Source: Mesorhizobium escarrei (GTDB lineage: Bacteria; Pseudomonadota; Alphaproteobacteria; Rhizobiales; Rhizobiaceae). Taken from it: a DNA stretch of 64,000 bases. The number at the start of each line of letters is the position of its first letter. Positions within the stretch are counted from its first letter, which is position 1. Under the pieces are notes generated by a model, which did not search any database, had not been told where the DNA came from, and saw nothing but the letters and a program-made list of their open reading frames with translations. Location of the stretch: the NCBI RefSeq assembly GCF_935825525.1, contig NZ_CAKXZT010000126.1, positions 156,508 through 220,507 on the forward strand, in the 5' to 3' direction. Positions 37,105 through 46,530 of this stretch are shown here, piece after piece. A program made the position numbers and the translations under genes.

Positions 37105-38121
37105 CTATTGGCTGCTCGATGCCGGCGGGTCGCCGAAGATACCGCGCTCGCTCACCTGGATGCCGGCGGGACCCAGAATGATAGCGAACAGCACCGGCAG
37201 GAAGAACAGGATCATCGGCACGGTGAGCTTCGGCGGCAAGGCCGCGGCCTTCTTCTCGGCGGCGTTCATGCGCATGTCGCGGCTTTCGCCGGCAAGCACG
37301 CGCAGCGCGTGCGCCACCGGCGTGCCGTAGCGCTCGGCCTGGACCAGCGCCTGCGACACCGACTTGACCGATTCCAGGCCCGTGCGGCTTGCAAGGTTCT
37401 CGTAAGCCTGCTTGCGTTCTTGCAAGTAGGAAAGCTCGGCATTGGTCAGGATGAACTCTTCGGCAAGCGCCACCGACTGCGCGCCGATCTCGTCGGCGAC
37501 CTTGCGAAACGCCGCCTCCACCGACATGCCGGATTCGACGCAGATAAGCATCAGATCGAGCGCGTCCGGCCACGCCATCTGGATCGACTGCTTGCGCTTG
37601 GTGGCGCGGTTGTTGACGTAGAGCACCGGCGCGTAAAAACCCGCATAGGCGACGACGACACAGACGAACAACTTGATGACAGGCGGCTGCTCCGGCAACC
37701 CCCCGAGCACGAACAGATAGATCGCAGCCAGGGCAAAGCCGACAAAGGGCAGGATCAGGCGGAAGAAAAGGAAACGCGTCAACGGATTCTGCCCGCGGAA
37801 GCCGGCCACCTTGAGTTTCTGCAAGGTGCCTTCATCGGCCAGGGCGCGCCTCAGGTCCAGCCGGTCGACAATATTGCGCATGCCGATCGACTGTTCCTCG
37901 CGCAGGCCCTTGCGGCGGCGATCGGACTCGAGGGCAAGCCGCGCACGCTGCTTGGCGCGCAGCTCGTCGCGCTCCAGCGCCACCGATTTCATGCGCGCCT
38001 TGAGCTGGTTTCCGCCAAAAGCAGGCAGCAGCGTGAACACGGTCGCAAACACCGCAACGCCGACCAGCAGAGCAATCAGAAATGCCGGATCGGTAAGGGT
38101 TTTGACGACGTTCTCGGTCAT
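37105..38121 (-). CDS. tadC: Tad pilus inner-membrane protein TadC (T2SS F family)
   Basis: A 338-residue membrane protein with the T2SS F domain in the C-terminal half (about 180-310, with ALDLMLICVESGMS) and transmembrane segments near both ends. It forms the inner-membrane platform with TadB for the pilus motor. Last gene of the leftward cpa/tad operon, 12 bp after tadB. Confidence 0.92.
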   Translation of the reverse strand: MTENVVKTLTDPAFLIALLVGVAVFATVFTLLPAFGGNQLKARMKSVALERDELRAKQRARLALESDRRRKGLREEQSIGMRNIVDRLDLRRALADEGTLQKLKVAGFRGQNPLTRFLFFRLILPFVGFALAAIYLFVLGGLPEQPPVIKLFVCVVVAYAGFYAPVLYVNNRATKRKQSIQMAWPDALDLMLICVESGMSVEAAFRKVADEIGAQSVALAEEFILTNAELSYLQERKQAYENLASRTGLESVKSVSQALVQAERYGTPVAHALRVLAGESRDMRMNAAEKKAAALPPKLTVPMILFFLPVLFAIILGPAGIQVSERGIFGDPPASSSQ

Positions 38122-38133
38122 GCGCTCGGAATC

Positions 38134-39147
38134 CTAAACCTCGAAGTTCATCATCTTGCGCATCACCAGGATGCCGATCGACATCCAGGCCGCGGAGCAG
38201 CCGAGGATCAGATTGCCGACGCTGGTGGTGAACAATGGCATGATGTAGTTCGGGCTTGTCAGGTAGACGAGAAAGGCGACGACGAATGGCAAGGCGCCGA
38301 TGATCACCGCGGACGCCTTCGCTTCCATCGACAACGCCTGGACCTTGGCCTTCATCTTCTTGCGGTCGCGAAGCACCCGCGAAAGATTGCCCAGAGCCTC
38401 GGACAGATTGCCGCCGGCCTGCGACTGGATCTGGATGACGATGCCGAAGAAACTCGCCTCGGTGCACGGCATCGTTTCGGCCATGCGCATGCTGGCGTCA
38501 GGGATCGACAGGCCCATCTGCTGCGAATCGACGATACGGCGGAACTCGGTTTTGACCGGTTCGGGGGATTCATTGGCGATCAGGCGGACGGCGTCGTTCA
38601 GCGGCAGGCCGGATTTGACCGCGCGCACGATGATGTCTAACGCATTCGGAAATTCGTTGAGGAACGCCTTGACCCGGCGAGCGCGGCAAAACGAAACGAA
38701 CCAGCGTGGCAGGCCGAGGCCACCGACCAGGAGCGCACCCGGCAAGACATACAACGGCGCACCGAGGAAATAGGCAAGAAACGTCAGGACGACGCCGCAA
38801 ACCGCCGAGTAGAGATAGAAGCGCTCGAGCGAGACCTTCATGCCCGCCTGACGGATCTGGGCCTTCAGTGGCGGCTTTTTGACGATGCTCTGGCTGGTTT
38901 TGTGCTTCTGTTCGAGGTCCTTCAGTGAATCCTGAACCGATTTGCGCCGCTTGGCCGCTTCCGCCACGCGATCGCGCGAAGCCTTGACGACGGCCCCATC
39001 CGTCTCGGCGGTCTTGATCGTTTCAAGCCGCCTGCCGACCTGCTTCTCGGTGCTGATCCGGTTGAACAGAAAAGCATAGGCGACCGCGCCGGCGCTGAGG
39101 CCGGCGAGCACGATGAATGCCAACACGGTGCCGTCAATTCCAAACAT
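38134..39147 (-). CDS. tadB: Tad pilus inner-membrane protein TadB (T2SS F family)
   Basis: A 337-residue partner of TadC with an N-terminal transmembrane helix, a cytoplasmic linker, and the F domain (about 175-305; ALDIIVRAVKSGLP). AGGAG precedes the ATG at 39147. It sits between cpaF and tadC, as expected. Confidence 0.93.
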   Translation of the reverse strand: MFGIDGTVLAFIVLAGLSAGAVAYAFLFNRISTEKQVGRRLETIKTAETDGAVVKASRDRVAEAAKRRKSVQDSLKDLEQKHKTSQSIVKKPPLKAQIRQAGMKVSLERFYLYSAVCGVVLTFLAYFLGAPLYVLPGALLVGGLGLPRWFVSFCRARRVKAFLNEFPNALDIIVRAVKSGLPLNDAVRLIANESPEPVKTEFRRIVDSQQMGLSIPDASMRMAETMPCTEASFFGIVIQIQSQAGGNLSEALGNLSRVLRDRKKMKAKVQALSMEAKASAVIIGALPFVVAFLVYLTSPNYIMPLFTTSVGNLILGCSAAWMSIGILVMRKMMNFEV

Positions 39148-39176
39148 CGGCCCTGGCTCCTACGCCTGCAGATGAA

Positions 39177-40691
39177 TCAGTCAGCGCGTTTCTCCATTGC
39201 CTCGAGCGCATTGGCGAGGCGCTGTTCCTCGCCATAGTAGCGGGCGCGCTCCCAGAAATGCGGACGACCGATGCCTGTTGAAACATGTTCGCCCAGCAGT
39301 CTGCCGTTCGCGTCCTCGCCTTTGATGTTGTAGAGAACGATGTCCTGCGTGATGATGACGTCGCCCTCCATTCCGATCACCTCGGTGATGTGGGTGATGC
39401 GCCGCGATCCGTCGCGCAGGCGTGCGGCCTGGATGATCACGTCGACGGAACCGACCACGATTTCACGCACGGTTTTCTGCGGCAGCGTGTAACCGCCCAT
39501 CGCGATCATCGATTCGATACGGTTCAGGCATTCGCGTGGGCTGTTCGAGTGGATGGTGCCCATCGAGCCGTCGTGGCCGGTGTTCATCGCCTGCAGAAGG
39601 TCGAACACTTCAGGTCCGCGCACTTCGCCGACGATGATGCGCTCGGGCCGCATGCGCAGGCAGTTCTTGACCAGATCGCGCATGGTCACCTCGCCCTCGC
39701 CCTCGAGGTTGGGCGGGCGGGTTTCCAGACGCACGACATGCGGCTGCTGCAGTTGCAGCTCGGCCGAGTCCTCGCAGGTGATGACGCGCTCATCGCGGTC
39801 GATATAGTTGGTCAGGCAGTTGAGCAGCGTCGTCTTGCCCGAGCCGGTGCCGCCCGAAATGACGATGTTGCAGCGGACGCGGCCAATGATCTTGAGAATC
39901 TCGGCGCCGTGCGGTGAAATGGCGCCGAACTTGACCAGCTGGTCGAGTGTCAGCTTTTCCTTCTTGAACTTGCGGATGGTGAGCGCGGCGCCGTCGATGG
40001 CGAGCGGCGGCGCGATGACGTTGACGCGGGAGCCATCGGGGAGACGCGCGTCGCAGATCGGGCTCGATTCATCGACGCGGCGGCCAACCTGGCTGACGAT
40101 GCGCTGACAGATGTTGAGGAGCTGCTGGTTATCGCGGAAACGAATGCCGGTCTGCTCGACCTTGCCGTTGACCTCGATATAGACGTCCTTGGAGCCGTTG
40201 ACCATGATGTCGGCGATGTCGTCGCGGGCGAGCAACGGCTCCAGCGGCCCGTAACCGAGCACGTCATTGCAGATATCCTCCAGCAGTTCTTCCTGCTCGG
40301 CGATCGACATCGCGAAATTCTTGATCGCGATGATGTCGTTGACGATGTCGCGGATTTCCTCGCGTGCGCTTTCGGGATCGAGCTTGGCGAGTTGCGACAG
40401 ATCGATGGTGTCGATGAGCGCGGCAAAGACCTGGCTCTTGGTGTCGTAATAGGTTTCGCTCTTTTGACGCTGGAGCTTTTTCGGCTCCGGCGCCAATGGC
40501 GGCGCCTCGACCGCACGGCGTGCGGGCGGCGGCGCAGCAGACGCGCCAGGTGTGCCAGATGGCGGCGGTGCGGGTTTGGCAAGAACCGCCGTTTCCGCAG
40601 GTTTTGCCGCCGGCGCGGCAGGCGCGGGTGCCGGCTGACGGAATTCCGGGGTGAACCGGCTGCCGTCGTCGCTGCCTCTTTTACCAAACAT
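39177..40691 (-). CDS. cpaF: Tad pilus ATPase CpaF/TadA
   Basis: A 504-residue secretion ATPase of the VirB11/CpaF family with Walker A GGTGSGKT (280-287), a following Walker B region ([14 protein letters not shown]), and an N-terminal Pro/Ala-rich leader of about 75 residues. It powers Flp pilus extrusion and retraction together with the TadB-TadC platform. Clear 5-gene synteny with cpaE, tadB and tadC. Confidence 0.95.
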   Translation of the reverse strand: MFGKRGSDDGSRFTPEFRQPAPAPAAPAAKPAETAVLAKPAPPPSGTPGASAAPPPARRAVEAPPLAPEPKKLQRQKSETYYDTKSQVFAALIDTIDLSQLAKLDPESAREEIRDIVNDIIAIKNFAMSIAEQEELLEDICNDVLGYGPLEPLLARDDIADIMVNGSKDVYIEVNGKVEQTGIRFRDNQQLLNICQRIVSQVGRRVDESSPICDARLPDGSRVNVIAPPLAIDGAALTIRKFKKEKLTLDQLVKFGAISPHGAEILKIIGRVRCNIVISGGTGSGKTTLLNCLTNYIDRDERVITCEDSAELQLQQPHVVRLETRPPNLEGEGEVTMRDLVKNCLRMRPERIIVGEVRGPEVFDLLQAMNTGHDGSMGTIHSNSPRECLNRIESMIAMGGYTLPQKTVREIVVGSVDVIIQAARLRDGSRRITHITEVIGMEGDVIITQDIVLYNIKGEDANGRLLGEHVSTGIGRPHFWERARYYGEEQRLANALEAMEKRAD

Positions 40692-40720
40692 GATCGATTA
40701 CCAATTCCGCTCCAGGAGCA

Positions 40721-42004
40721 TCACTTCTTGCCGCGCGAGAGCTTGCCAAGCAGATTGCCGAGGCCCGCTTTCTTTCTTGCCTTGATTTCGCTGCGCCCGG
40801 TCAGCACATGCGCAATCTCGTTGATCGTGCCGACAACCGGGTTCCTGGCATCCATTTCGCCGAGCATGCGCCCGTTGTTGGCGGCGTTTCCGAACAACAG
40901 CGGATCGAAGGCAATGACCGACATCGGCGACAGGCCGAGCGAGTCGGCGAAGTCGGATGACGAAATCTCCGGGCGCTTCGGCACGCCGGCCTGGTTGATG
41001 ATCAGCTTCGGCGGCGGATCGTTCGGGCGAAGCCGTTTGAACATGTCGGCCAGATTCTTTGTGTTTCGCAAATTGGCCAGCTCCGGCGTCGCCGTGATCA
41101 CGATCTCGTCGGCTTTGACCAGTATGTTCTTGGTCCAGCCTGTCCAGATGTGCGGAACATCGAGCACCAGAAGCGGCACGCTGCGCTGCGCCGTGTCGAT
41201 AAGCTGCGTGAAAGCCTCTGGATCGAAATCGTAGACCCGATCGAGCGTTGAAGGCGCTGCAAGCAGCGACAAATGCTCGGCGCACTGGGCAAGCAGCCGA
41301 TCGAGATAGACCTCGTCGAGGCGCTCCGGTGAGAAAACGGCTTCGGCAATGCCTTGCGCCGGATCCTGATCGAAATTGATGTTGGCGGTTCCGAAAGCCA
41401 GGTCGAGATCGGCGACAACCACTTCGGACTTGAACAGCGACGACATCGCCCAGGCCACATTGTGGGCAATGGTCGAGGAGCCGACGCCACCCTTGGCGCC
41501 GATGAAGGCGATCGAGCGGCCGATCGGCTCTGCTTCCGGATCAACGAAAATCGTCGATATCACGCTGACGATATCGGCCATCGACACCGGCGCGATGACA
41601 TATTCGGAAATGCCGGAGCGGATGAGTTCGCGATACAACCCGACATCATTGTAGTGGCCGATGACCACGACCTTTGAGGTCGGATCGCAATATTCGGAGA
41701 GCTGCGTGAGCTGCTCGAGCAATTGCTTCGGCTCGCTGCGCGATTCCAGCAGGATCAGGTTCGGTGTCGGCGCCGATTGGTAGAATTCGATGGCCGTGGC
41801 GACGCCGCCCATATAGACCTTCAGATGGGCCTTCGCCATGCGACGATCCTCGCCGGCGCGCTCGACCGGATTGGCAACGCCGTCGGTCTCGCAAAATGCC
41901 TGGATAGAGATGCGCGGAATCGGCCGCAAAGCCTGCATGGCGGCGATGTCCTGCTGCGAGCTTTCGCCGCCATCTATCCCCGTGTCGAAGGCAAGGTTGC
42001 TCAT
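40721..42004 (-). CDS. cpaE: CpaE/TadZ-like pilus localisation protein (atypical MinD-like ATPase)
   Basis: A 427-residue protein with a receiver-like N-terminal domain and a MinD/ParA-like C-terminal domain. The nucleotide loop reads GAKGGVGSST, with serine in place of the usual lysine of GGxGKS/T, as in many CpaE/TadZ proteins. CpaE positions the Tad apparatus at the pole. The ATG at 42004 is chosen for GGAAAG eight bases upstream; alternatives at 42010 and 42049 exist. It follows cpaD and precedes cpaF. Confidence 0.9.
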   Translation of the reverse strand: MSNLAFDTGIDGGESSQQDIAAMQALRPIPRISIQAFCETDGVANPVERAGEDRRMAKAHLKVYMGGVATAIEFYQSAPTPNLILLESRSEPKQLLEQLTQLSEYCDPTSKVVVIGHYNDVGLYRELIRSGISEYVIAPVSMADIVSVISTIFVDPEAEPIGRSIAFIGAKGGVGSSTIAHNVAWAMSSLFKSEVVVADLDLAFGTANINFDQDPAQGIAEAVFSPERLDEVYLDRLLAQCAEHLSLLAAPSTLDRVYDFDPEAFTQLIDTAQRSVPLLVLDVPHIWTGWTKNILVKADEIVITATPELANLRNTKNLADMFKRLRPNDPPPKLIINQAGVPKRPEISSSDFADSLGLSPMSVIAFDPLLFGNAANNGRMLGEMDARNPVVGTINEIAHVLTGRSEIKARKKAGLGNLLGKLSRGKK

Positions 42005-42038
42005 CGTCATTTCTTTCCGTGGCTTGGGCGGCTCAAGC

Positions 42039-42776
42039 TCAATACTCAACTTCCGAATTGCCGAGGAACTCTTCCGAGATGCCTCTCTGGCGGTAGACGT
42101 CGACTACCGCGCCGCGATTTTCCGCGTCGATATCGGATTGCTTGCGTGGCCCCAGCAGATCGGTCGGATTTGCCATCTGGGCGGCAAGATTGTTCTGATA
42201 CGAGCAGCCGAAATCGGCGTGGTGCTTGTTTTCCGAGGTCTGCAGCAGGTCTTCGGGCCAGCGTCCGCATCTGCCGGTCTGCGCCTTCACCGAGACATAG
42301 GCGACGCGGATCGGCGCGGACGCTTCAGGCGAAGCCGACTGGTAGGTGGTGATGATGATCCGGTTCCGGCTGATGCCGCTGGCAATCGCAAGCCTGGCGA
42401 AATCGCGACCGGCCGCGGCCGCGGCGATCTCGTTGGCCGAACCGCTCGGGATCGAGATCGTCAGGGTCGGAGCGGCGCTCTTGTCATAGCCATCCAGGAA
42501 GCCCAGAAGCGTGTCGCGCTGTGACCCGGTCATGCCGCGATCGCCGGCGCCGACCGGAAGGTCGATCTTCTCGTTTTTCTCGGCAATGACGATGGGATGG
42601 TTGGTGCGATAGTCGTCCGGAACAGCGCCGACCGTGATGCTGTCCCGGTTGGCGCAGCCCGCCAGCAATGCTGCGACCGCACCCGCCAGGACCGGAAGGA
42701 CCGGCCGGCAGATCCGCGAACGGCCGGACCGCATTGTCGCGGTGACCGTCCTTGGCTTCAACGCTGACTGAGACAT
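42039..42776 (-). CDS. cpaD: CpaD-like pilus lipoprotein
   Basis: A 245-residue lipoprotein with an N-terminal lipobox ending LLAGC (C41) and an OmpA-like or LysM-like fold suggested by SITVGAVPDDYRTNHPIVIAEKN. CpaD is the outer-membrane accessory protein between the secretin CpaC and CpaE in rhizobia and Caulobacter. The gap to cpaC is 14 bp. Confidence 0.9.
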   Translation of the reverse strand: MSQSALKPRTVTATMRSGRSRICRPVLPVLAGAVAALLAGCANRDSITVGAVPDDYRTNHPIVIAEKNEKIDLPVGAGDRGMTGSQRDTLLGFLDGYDKSAAPTLTISIPSGSANEIAAAAAGRDFARLAIASGISRNRIIITTYQSASPEASAPIRVAYVSVKAQTGRCGRWPEDLLQTSENKHHADFGCSYQNNLAAQMANPTDLLGPRKQSDIDAENRGAVVDVYRQRGISEEFLGNSEVEY

Positions 42777-42790
42777 GTCCGCTTCCCCGC

Positions 42791-44317
42791 TTACTTGTAG
42801 ATGAAGCCGACAACGCCGTGGTAACGGCCGTTGGGCTTGTCGGTCTGCATGGTGCCGTAGACGCGATTGACACGGCCAAGGAACATGCCGGCGCCGTCGC
42901 TTGCGGCATTGAAATTGTCGTCCGGCTTGGCAAGGGCGTTGCGCGTCACCGGCTTGACCAGATATGGCGTGATGATGATGACCAGCTCGGTCTCGTTGCG
43001 GACGAAGTCCCGGCTGCGGAACAGCGTGCCGAGCACTGGGATTTTGGTCAGCCCAGGCAGCCCGGCAACCGCCTGCCTGATGTCGTCCCGAACCAGGCCG
43101 GCGATCATCATCGAACCGCCGGAAGGCAGTTCAACGGTGGTGTCTGCCAGGCGCTTACGGATCGACAGCAAAGTGGTGCCGGGCAAGTCACCACCCCCTT
43201 CGAGCACTGTGGCGCCTTCCGTCGTAGGCTCCGAAACCGACGTCCTCACTTTAAGGCTGATGCGGCCCGCCGAGAGCACGACAGGCTGGAATTCGAGGCC
43301 AATTCCATATTCGAGCTTTTCGTTGGTGTAAGTAACCTGGCCCGTTTGATTGTCGGCTGAAACGTTGTTCGTTCGGCTTGTGATGAGATTGAATTCACCG
43401 CCGACTTTGAAAGTCGCTTTCTCACCCGAGACTGCGGTCAATGTCGGCTCGGCCAGCGTCTTCATGACACCGCTTTGCTCCATGGCGTTGATGTACGCTT
43501 GAAGCGCCGAGGTGCCGATTGAAAGTCCCGAGTTTTGCGACAGTGGCTTTCCCAATCCGTATGCGGGGCTGGTCAGTGCGCTCCAACTGATGCCGTTGCT
43601 GCCGCCGTCGCCAATAAGGTTGACGCCGAGCTGCTTCATCACCGAGCGGCTGACTTCGGCCACCGTCACTTTCAGCGTCACCTGGTCGTCGCCGATGATC
43701 TGCAGCAGGTTGACGATCTGGCTGACGCGACGCTCGGAATCCGGGTTGTCGATGTCGACACCGGCTTCGGCCGAGCCGCCGGAGGCGGTCTGCGAATACT
43801 GTCCCGTGGTCGCTTCACCGCCGGACACGAAGATGGTGGCCAGATCGACCGCGCGCTTGGCATCCAGGGGAGTGTCCACGGTTCCGGTCAGGACGACGTT
43901 GTCGTTCAGCAATTCGACCGTGATGCTCGATGACGGTATGAAGCGCCTTATATAGTCTTCTAGTCCGGCGACGTCGCGTTCGACTGCCAGGTCCAGGCTG
44001 ACGATCTGTTCGCCATTAGGGCCGAAGACGAAGATGTTGGTGTCGCCCACCGCCTTTCCGAAGAGGTAGATGCGCCTGGCGGTGCGGGTCACCGCATCGG
44101 CGACCGCCGGGTTGGCGACGAGAATATCGTAGGCATCGCTCGGCAGGTCGATGACCACGGATTTGTTGAGACCGAGCTTGATGCGCTGGGTGGCGGTCGA
44201 AGCCGACACCTCGGCGCCTGCCGCATTCGCCTCGACAGGGCCTTGTGCGTTTGGTCCAAGAAGAAACAGGCCGATTGCCGCAGCCAGTGTGACCGGCAGT
44301 CCAGCGTTTAGCCTCAT
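42791..44317 (-). CDS. cpaC: CpaC secretin of the Tad pilus
   Basis: A 508-residue secretin. It has a signal peptide, an N-terminal pilus domain (residues about 45-120, with VIDLPSDAYDILVANPAVAD), BON-like and N1 segments, and the secretin domain with VPVG-type strands toward the C-terminus. It forms the outer-membrane pore for the Flp pilus. Its ATG overlaps the stop of cpaB (ATGA, 44314-44317). Confidence 0.93.
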   Translation of the reverse strand: MRLNAGLPVTLAAAIGLFLLGPNAQGPVEANAAGAEVSASTATQRIKLGLNKSVVIDLPSDAYDILVANPAVADAVTRTARRIYLFGKAVGDTNIFVFGPNGEQIVSLDLAVERDVAGLEDYIRRFIPSSSITVELLNDNVVLTGTVDTPLDAKRAVDLATIFVSGGEATTGQYSQTASGGSAEAGVDIDNPDSERRVSQIVNLLQIIGDDQVTLKVTVAEVSRSVMKQLGVNLIGDGGSNGISWSALTSPAYGLGKPLSQNSGLSIGTSALQAYINAMEQSGVMKTLAEPTLTAVSGEKATFKVGGEFNLITSRTNNVSADNQTGQVTYTNEKLEYGIGLEFQPVVLSAGRISLKVRTSVSEPTTEGATVLEGGGDLPGTTLLSIRKRLADTTVELPSGGSMMIAGLVRDDIRQAVAGLPGLTKIPVLGTLFRSRDFVRNETELVIIITPYLVKPVTRNALAKPDDNFNAASDGAGMFLGRVNRVYGTMQTDKPNGRYHGVVGFIYK

Positions 44318-45126
44318 TGCCTTGCTCCCACTTCGGACACTTCGCCCGACTTGATCAGGCGCACTGTTCCGCGCCGCCCATTGCCGGAAACGAGATAGTC
44401 GGCCTCGCCCAGGTTCTTCTCCTGGGTGTCGGTGATCGACCGCAGCGCTAATGTCAGGCGATCCGCCATCTGCTGGGCGACGGTGATGATTTCCGCCTGC
44501 TGCGGAGTCAGTTCCAGGGTGGCGGTCTGGCCGACCCTGGTCCGCTTGCCTTCCTCGTCCTCCTGGATGGTCTGGTCGATCGCCAGGACGCGAATGTTCT
44601 TGAGGATGGTCTCGGTCGTAAAACCGCTGCCGCCGCCTGCCGCATCGGCTCTGCGGGTCATGATGACGTCGACGAAATCGTTGGGAAGAATGAAGCCGCC
44701 GGCCGACGTGTCGGCCGATACGGCTGTAGCGACGGCCCGCATGCCGGAGGGCAGGATCGATGACATGAAGCTCTGTCCCTCGCCGATCAGCTTGGAGCGC
44801 CGCAGCGGCTCACCGGCATACATCGCCACTCGGGCGATGCCGCCTTTCAGCTTCTCCAACGCATCGGGCTCGGCGGCGCGGGTAATGAAATTCGCGTTGA
44901 CGCCGTCCGCCGGCCAGGACTGCCAGGTGATGTTGTTCTCGAGCGGACTGCCCATCGGAACGTCGCCGGACAGGACAAGCACGTCCTGCAGCGCGACTGC
45001 CGGCGCCTCGGGGCCAGAATCGACGATTTGAGGCGGCGGCGCCGCCACCATGTTTTTTGCAACATATCCTGCGCCACCCGCCGCGGCCACCGCCACGCCT
45101 AGAATGATCAATCGGGATGCTGGCAT
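44314..45126 (-). CDS. cpaB: CpaB/RcpC pilus assembly protein (SAF domain)
   Basis: A 270-residue protein with a transmembrane anchor (about 5-25) and a SAF domain (about 45-110), followed by the RcpC/CpaB domain. It helps secretin assembly. ATG 45126 gives the anchored MPASRLIILGV N-terminus and follows a GGA-containing site; the frame is open upstream. An AT-rich region with CtrA-like sites precedes it (45198-45237), so it likely opens the operon. Confidence 0.9.
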   Translation of the reverse strand: MPASRLIILGVAVAAAGGAGYVAKNMVAAPPPQIVDSGPEAPAVALQDVLVLSGDVPMGSPLENNITWQSWPADGVNANFITRAAEPDALEKLKGGIARVAMYAGEPLRRSKLIGEGQSFMSSILPSGMRAVATAVSADTSAGGFILPNDFVDVIMTRRADAAGGGSGFTTETILKNIRVLAIDQTIQEDEEGKRTRVGQTATLELTPQQAEIITVAQQMADRLTLALRSITDTQEKNLGEADYLVSGNGRRGTVRLIKSGEVSEVGARQ

Positions 45127-45197
45127 CTGTCCGAACCTCGCCTTGGCAAAACCACGTAGCCAAGCCAGACCTTGCAGCGGCAATCGTCAAAACAAGG

Positions 45198-45237
45198 TTA
45201 ATTTAATACTTACGATCGTGATTAATTTAAGGTTTAC
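45198..45237. promoter_or_regulatory. Two CtrA-like sites upstream of cpaB
   Basis: TTAA (45198-45201)-N7-CTTAC (45209-45213) and TTAA (45222-45225)-N7-TTTAC (45233-45237), each one mismatch from TTAA-N7-TTAAC. They lie in the AT-rich 45190-45250 stretch before cpaB. CtrA regulation is inference. Confidence 0.45.
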
Positions 45238-45335
45238 ATAAATTTGAGGCATCTGGTCCGGCCAGAAAAAAGGCGGCCAAGCCGCCTGCTTCAACGCCAG
45301 ATCGAATGTGGAAGGCTGGCCTGACGAGGGAATAA

Positions 45336-45854
45336 TTAGGCCGCCAACCTGGCAAGTGCCCACGCCATCAACGGCGAACCCGGAAAGGTGAGCAGGCCGC
45401 CAACGCCAAGCGCGATACCATAGGGAACGCCGGTCGTCTCGTCGGCGAAATGGCGTAAAAACGGATTGTGGCTTGTGACGGCCGCAAGCGGCGATTTCCG
45501 ATAGACGAGGATGGCGAGCGTCAGCAGGCCACCGAAGAAGGTCGAGACCACGAGATATTCGACGAGATGGATGTTCAGCCCCATCCAGACGGCGCTGGCA
45601 GCCAGCAATTTAGCGTCGCCGCCCCCCATGCCGCCGAGCGCGAACAGCCCAAAGGTTACGGCGAGAACCAGGCCACCGGCGGCGAAATGCCAGCCATAGC
45701 TTGCCCAGTCCATGCCGGTCAGCGGCGCGACCAGTGCGAAGACGGCCACAAGCAGCACTGGCACGCGATTGGCGATCGTCATCGACAGCATGTCGGAGAT
45801 CGCGGCGAAAAGCATGCAGAACGGAAAGACGACGAAGATCAGGGCTTCAAGCAT
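45336..45854 (-). CDS. cpaA: Prepilin peptidase CpaA (A24)
   Basis: A 172-residue inner-membrane aspartic peptidase with the two catalytic aspartates D21 and D80 (GGGD motif). It cleaves the Flp prepilin. The ATG at 45854 is the family start (MLEALIFVV). A strong hairpin lies between it and the upstream pilin, so it can be transcribed at a lower level than the pilin. Confidence 0.92.
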   Translation of the reverse strand: MLEALIFVVFPFCMLFAAISDMLSMTIANRVPVLLVAVFALVAPLTGMDWASYGWHFAAGGLVLAVTFGLFALGGMGGGDAKLLAASAVWMGLNIHLVEYLVVSTFFGGLLTLAILVYRKSPLAAVTSHNPFLRHFADETTGVPYGIALGVGGLLTFPGSPLMAWALARLAA

Positions 45855-45955
45855 CGGCGCGGCGCCTGTGGTCAAACTGTACCTGGCCAAAGCCTAGGCA
45901 CGTTCGATTAACGATTGATGAGGCCGAAATTTCAAATCGTGCGGCACGATTAGAT

Positions 45956-45980
45956 AAGGGCCGCCGGTGTGGCGGCCCTT
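45956..45980. terminator. Strong hairpin between the Flp pilin and cpaA
   Basis: A perfect 10-bp stem AAGGGCCGCC (45956-45965) / GGCGGCCCTT (45971-45980) with a GGTGT loop, 28 bp beyond the pilin stop (46008) on the pilin strand. It probably limits read-through into cpaA so that the pilin is expressed in excess. Confidence 0.75.
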
Positions 45981-46007
45981 ATCTGGAAGACAACCGAACG
46001 TCGTTGT

Positions 46008-46181
46008 CTATTTCGGGGTGTTGACCTTGTCCGCGATGTTGGTGAACTTGCCGTTGAGCGCGTTGCCCAGCGAGCCGGCGCCGACCATGATGGCGAGCGC
46101 GATGAGAGCGGCGATCAGACCGTATTCGATGGCGGTCGCGCCGGATTCGTCCTTCACAAAACGTGCAATGAGATTAGACAT
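46008..46181 (-). CDS. Flp/PilA type IVb prepilin
   Basis: A 57-residue prepilin. It has a short leader ending G14, with processing giving ATAIEYGLIAALIALAI; mature E5 and Y6 match the Flp consensus, followed by a hydrophobic assembly helix and a short tail. GGAG precedes the ATG at 46181. It sits at the end of the leftward Tad operon, divergent from the secretin-domain gene at 46531, and is followed by a strong hairpin. It is the major pilus subunit. Confidence 0.95.
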   Translation of the reverse strand: MSNLIARFVKDESGATAIEYGLIAALIALAIMVGAGSLGNALNGKFTNIADKVNTPK

Positions 46182-46530
46182 TCGAGAGCTCCTACTCCAG
46201 GTGTTACAGCAATTCCGTCAACTTCTCTGGTGGCTGATCGGATGCTGCCAATCTATGGAGAAGCTCTTTCAATCGGCTTAATAAACAGCCTTACCGATTC
46301 CTTTCCGGCTTCGATGACATTGCGTGGTTAACCGTGAACTAAGCGACGCCCATGGGCCCGACTGGAACGGCAGGCTGCGAAAGGCGCGATTAGCGATCTG
46401 GGAAAGGGGCGGACCGCTCCAGGCGATAAGGTGCCGAGCCCGACGTTTTGACGGCCCTCCTCCGCTTAACCGTTGGTTCACCAATGTCGTTCATGTTCCG
46501 TTGAGCAATTTGCCGCTGTGGAGCGCTTCA
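46182..46530. promoter_or_regulatory. Divergent pilin / pilus-domain regulatory region with CtrA-like sites
   Basis: No gene is supported in these 349 bp. CtrA-like pairs: TTAA (46328-46331)-N7-CTAAG (46339-46343) and TTAA (46466-46469)-N7-TTCAC (46477-46481), each one mismatch from TTAA-N7-TTAAC. This is the kind of promoter at which CtrA activates pilA in Caulobacter. Binding is inference. Confidence 0.5.
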
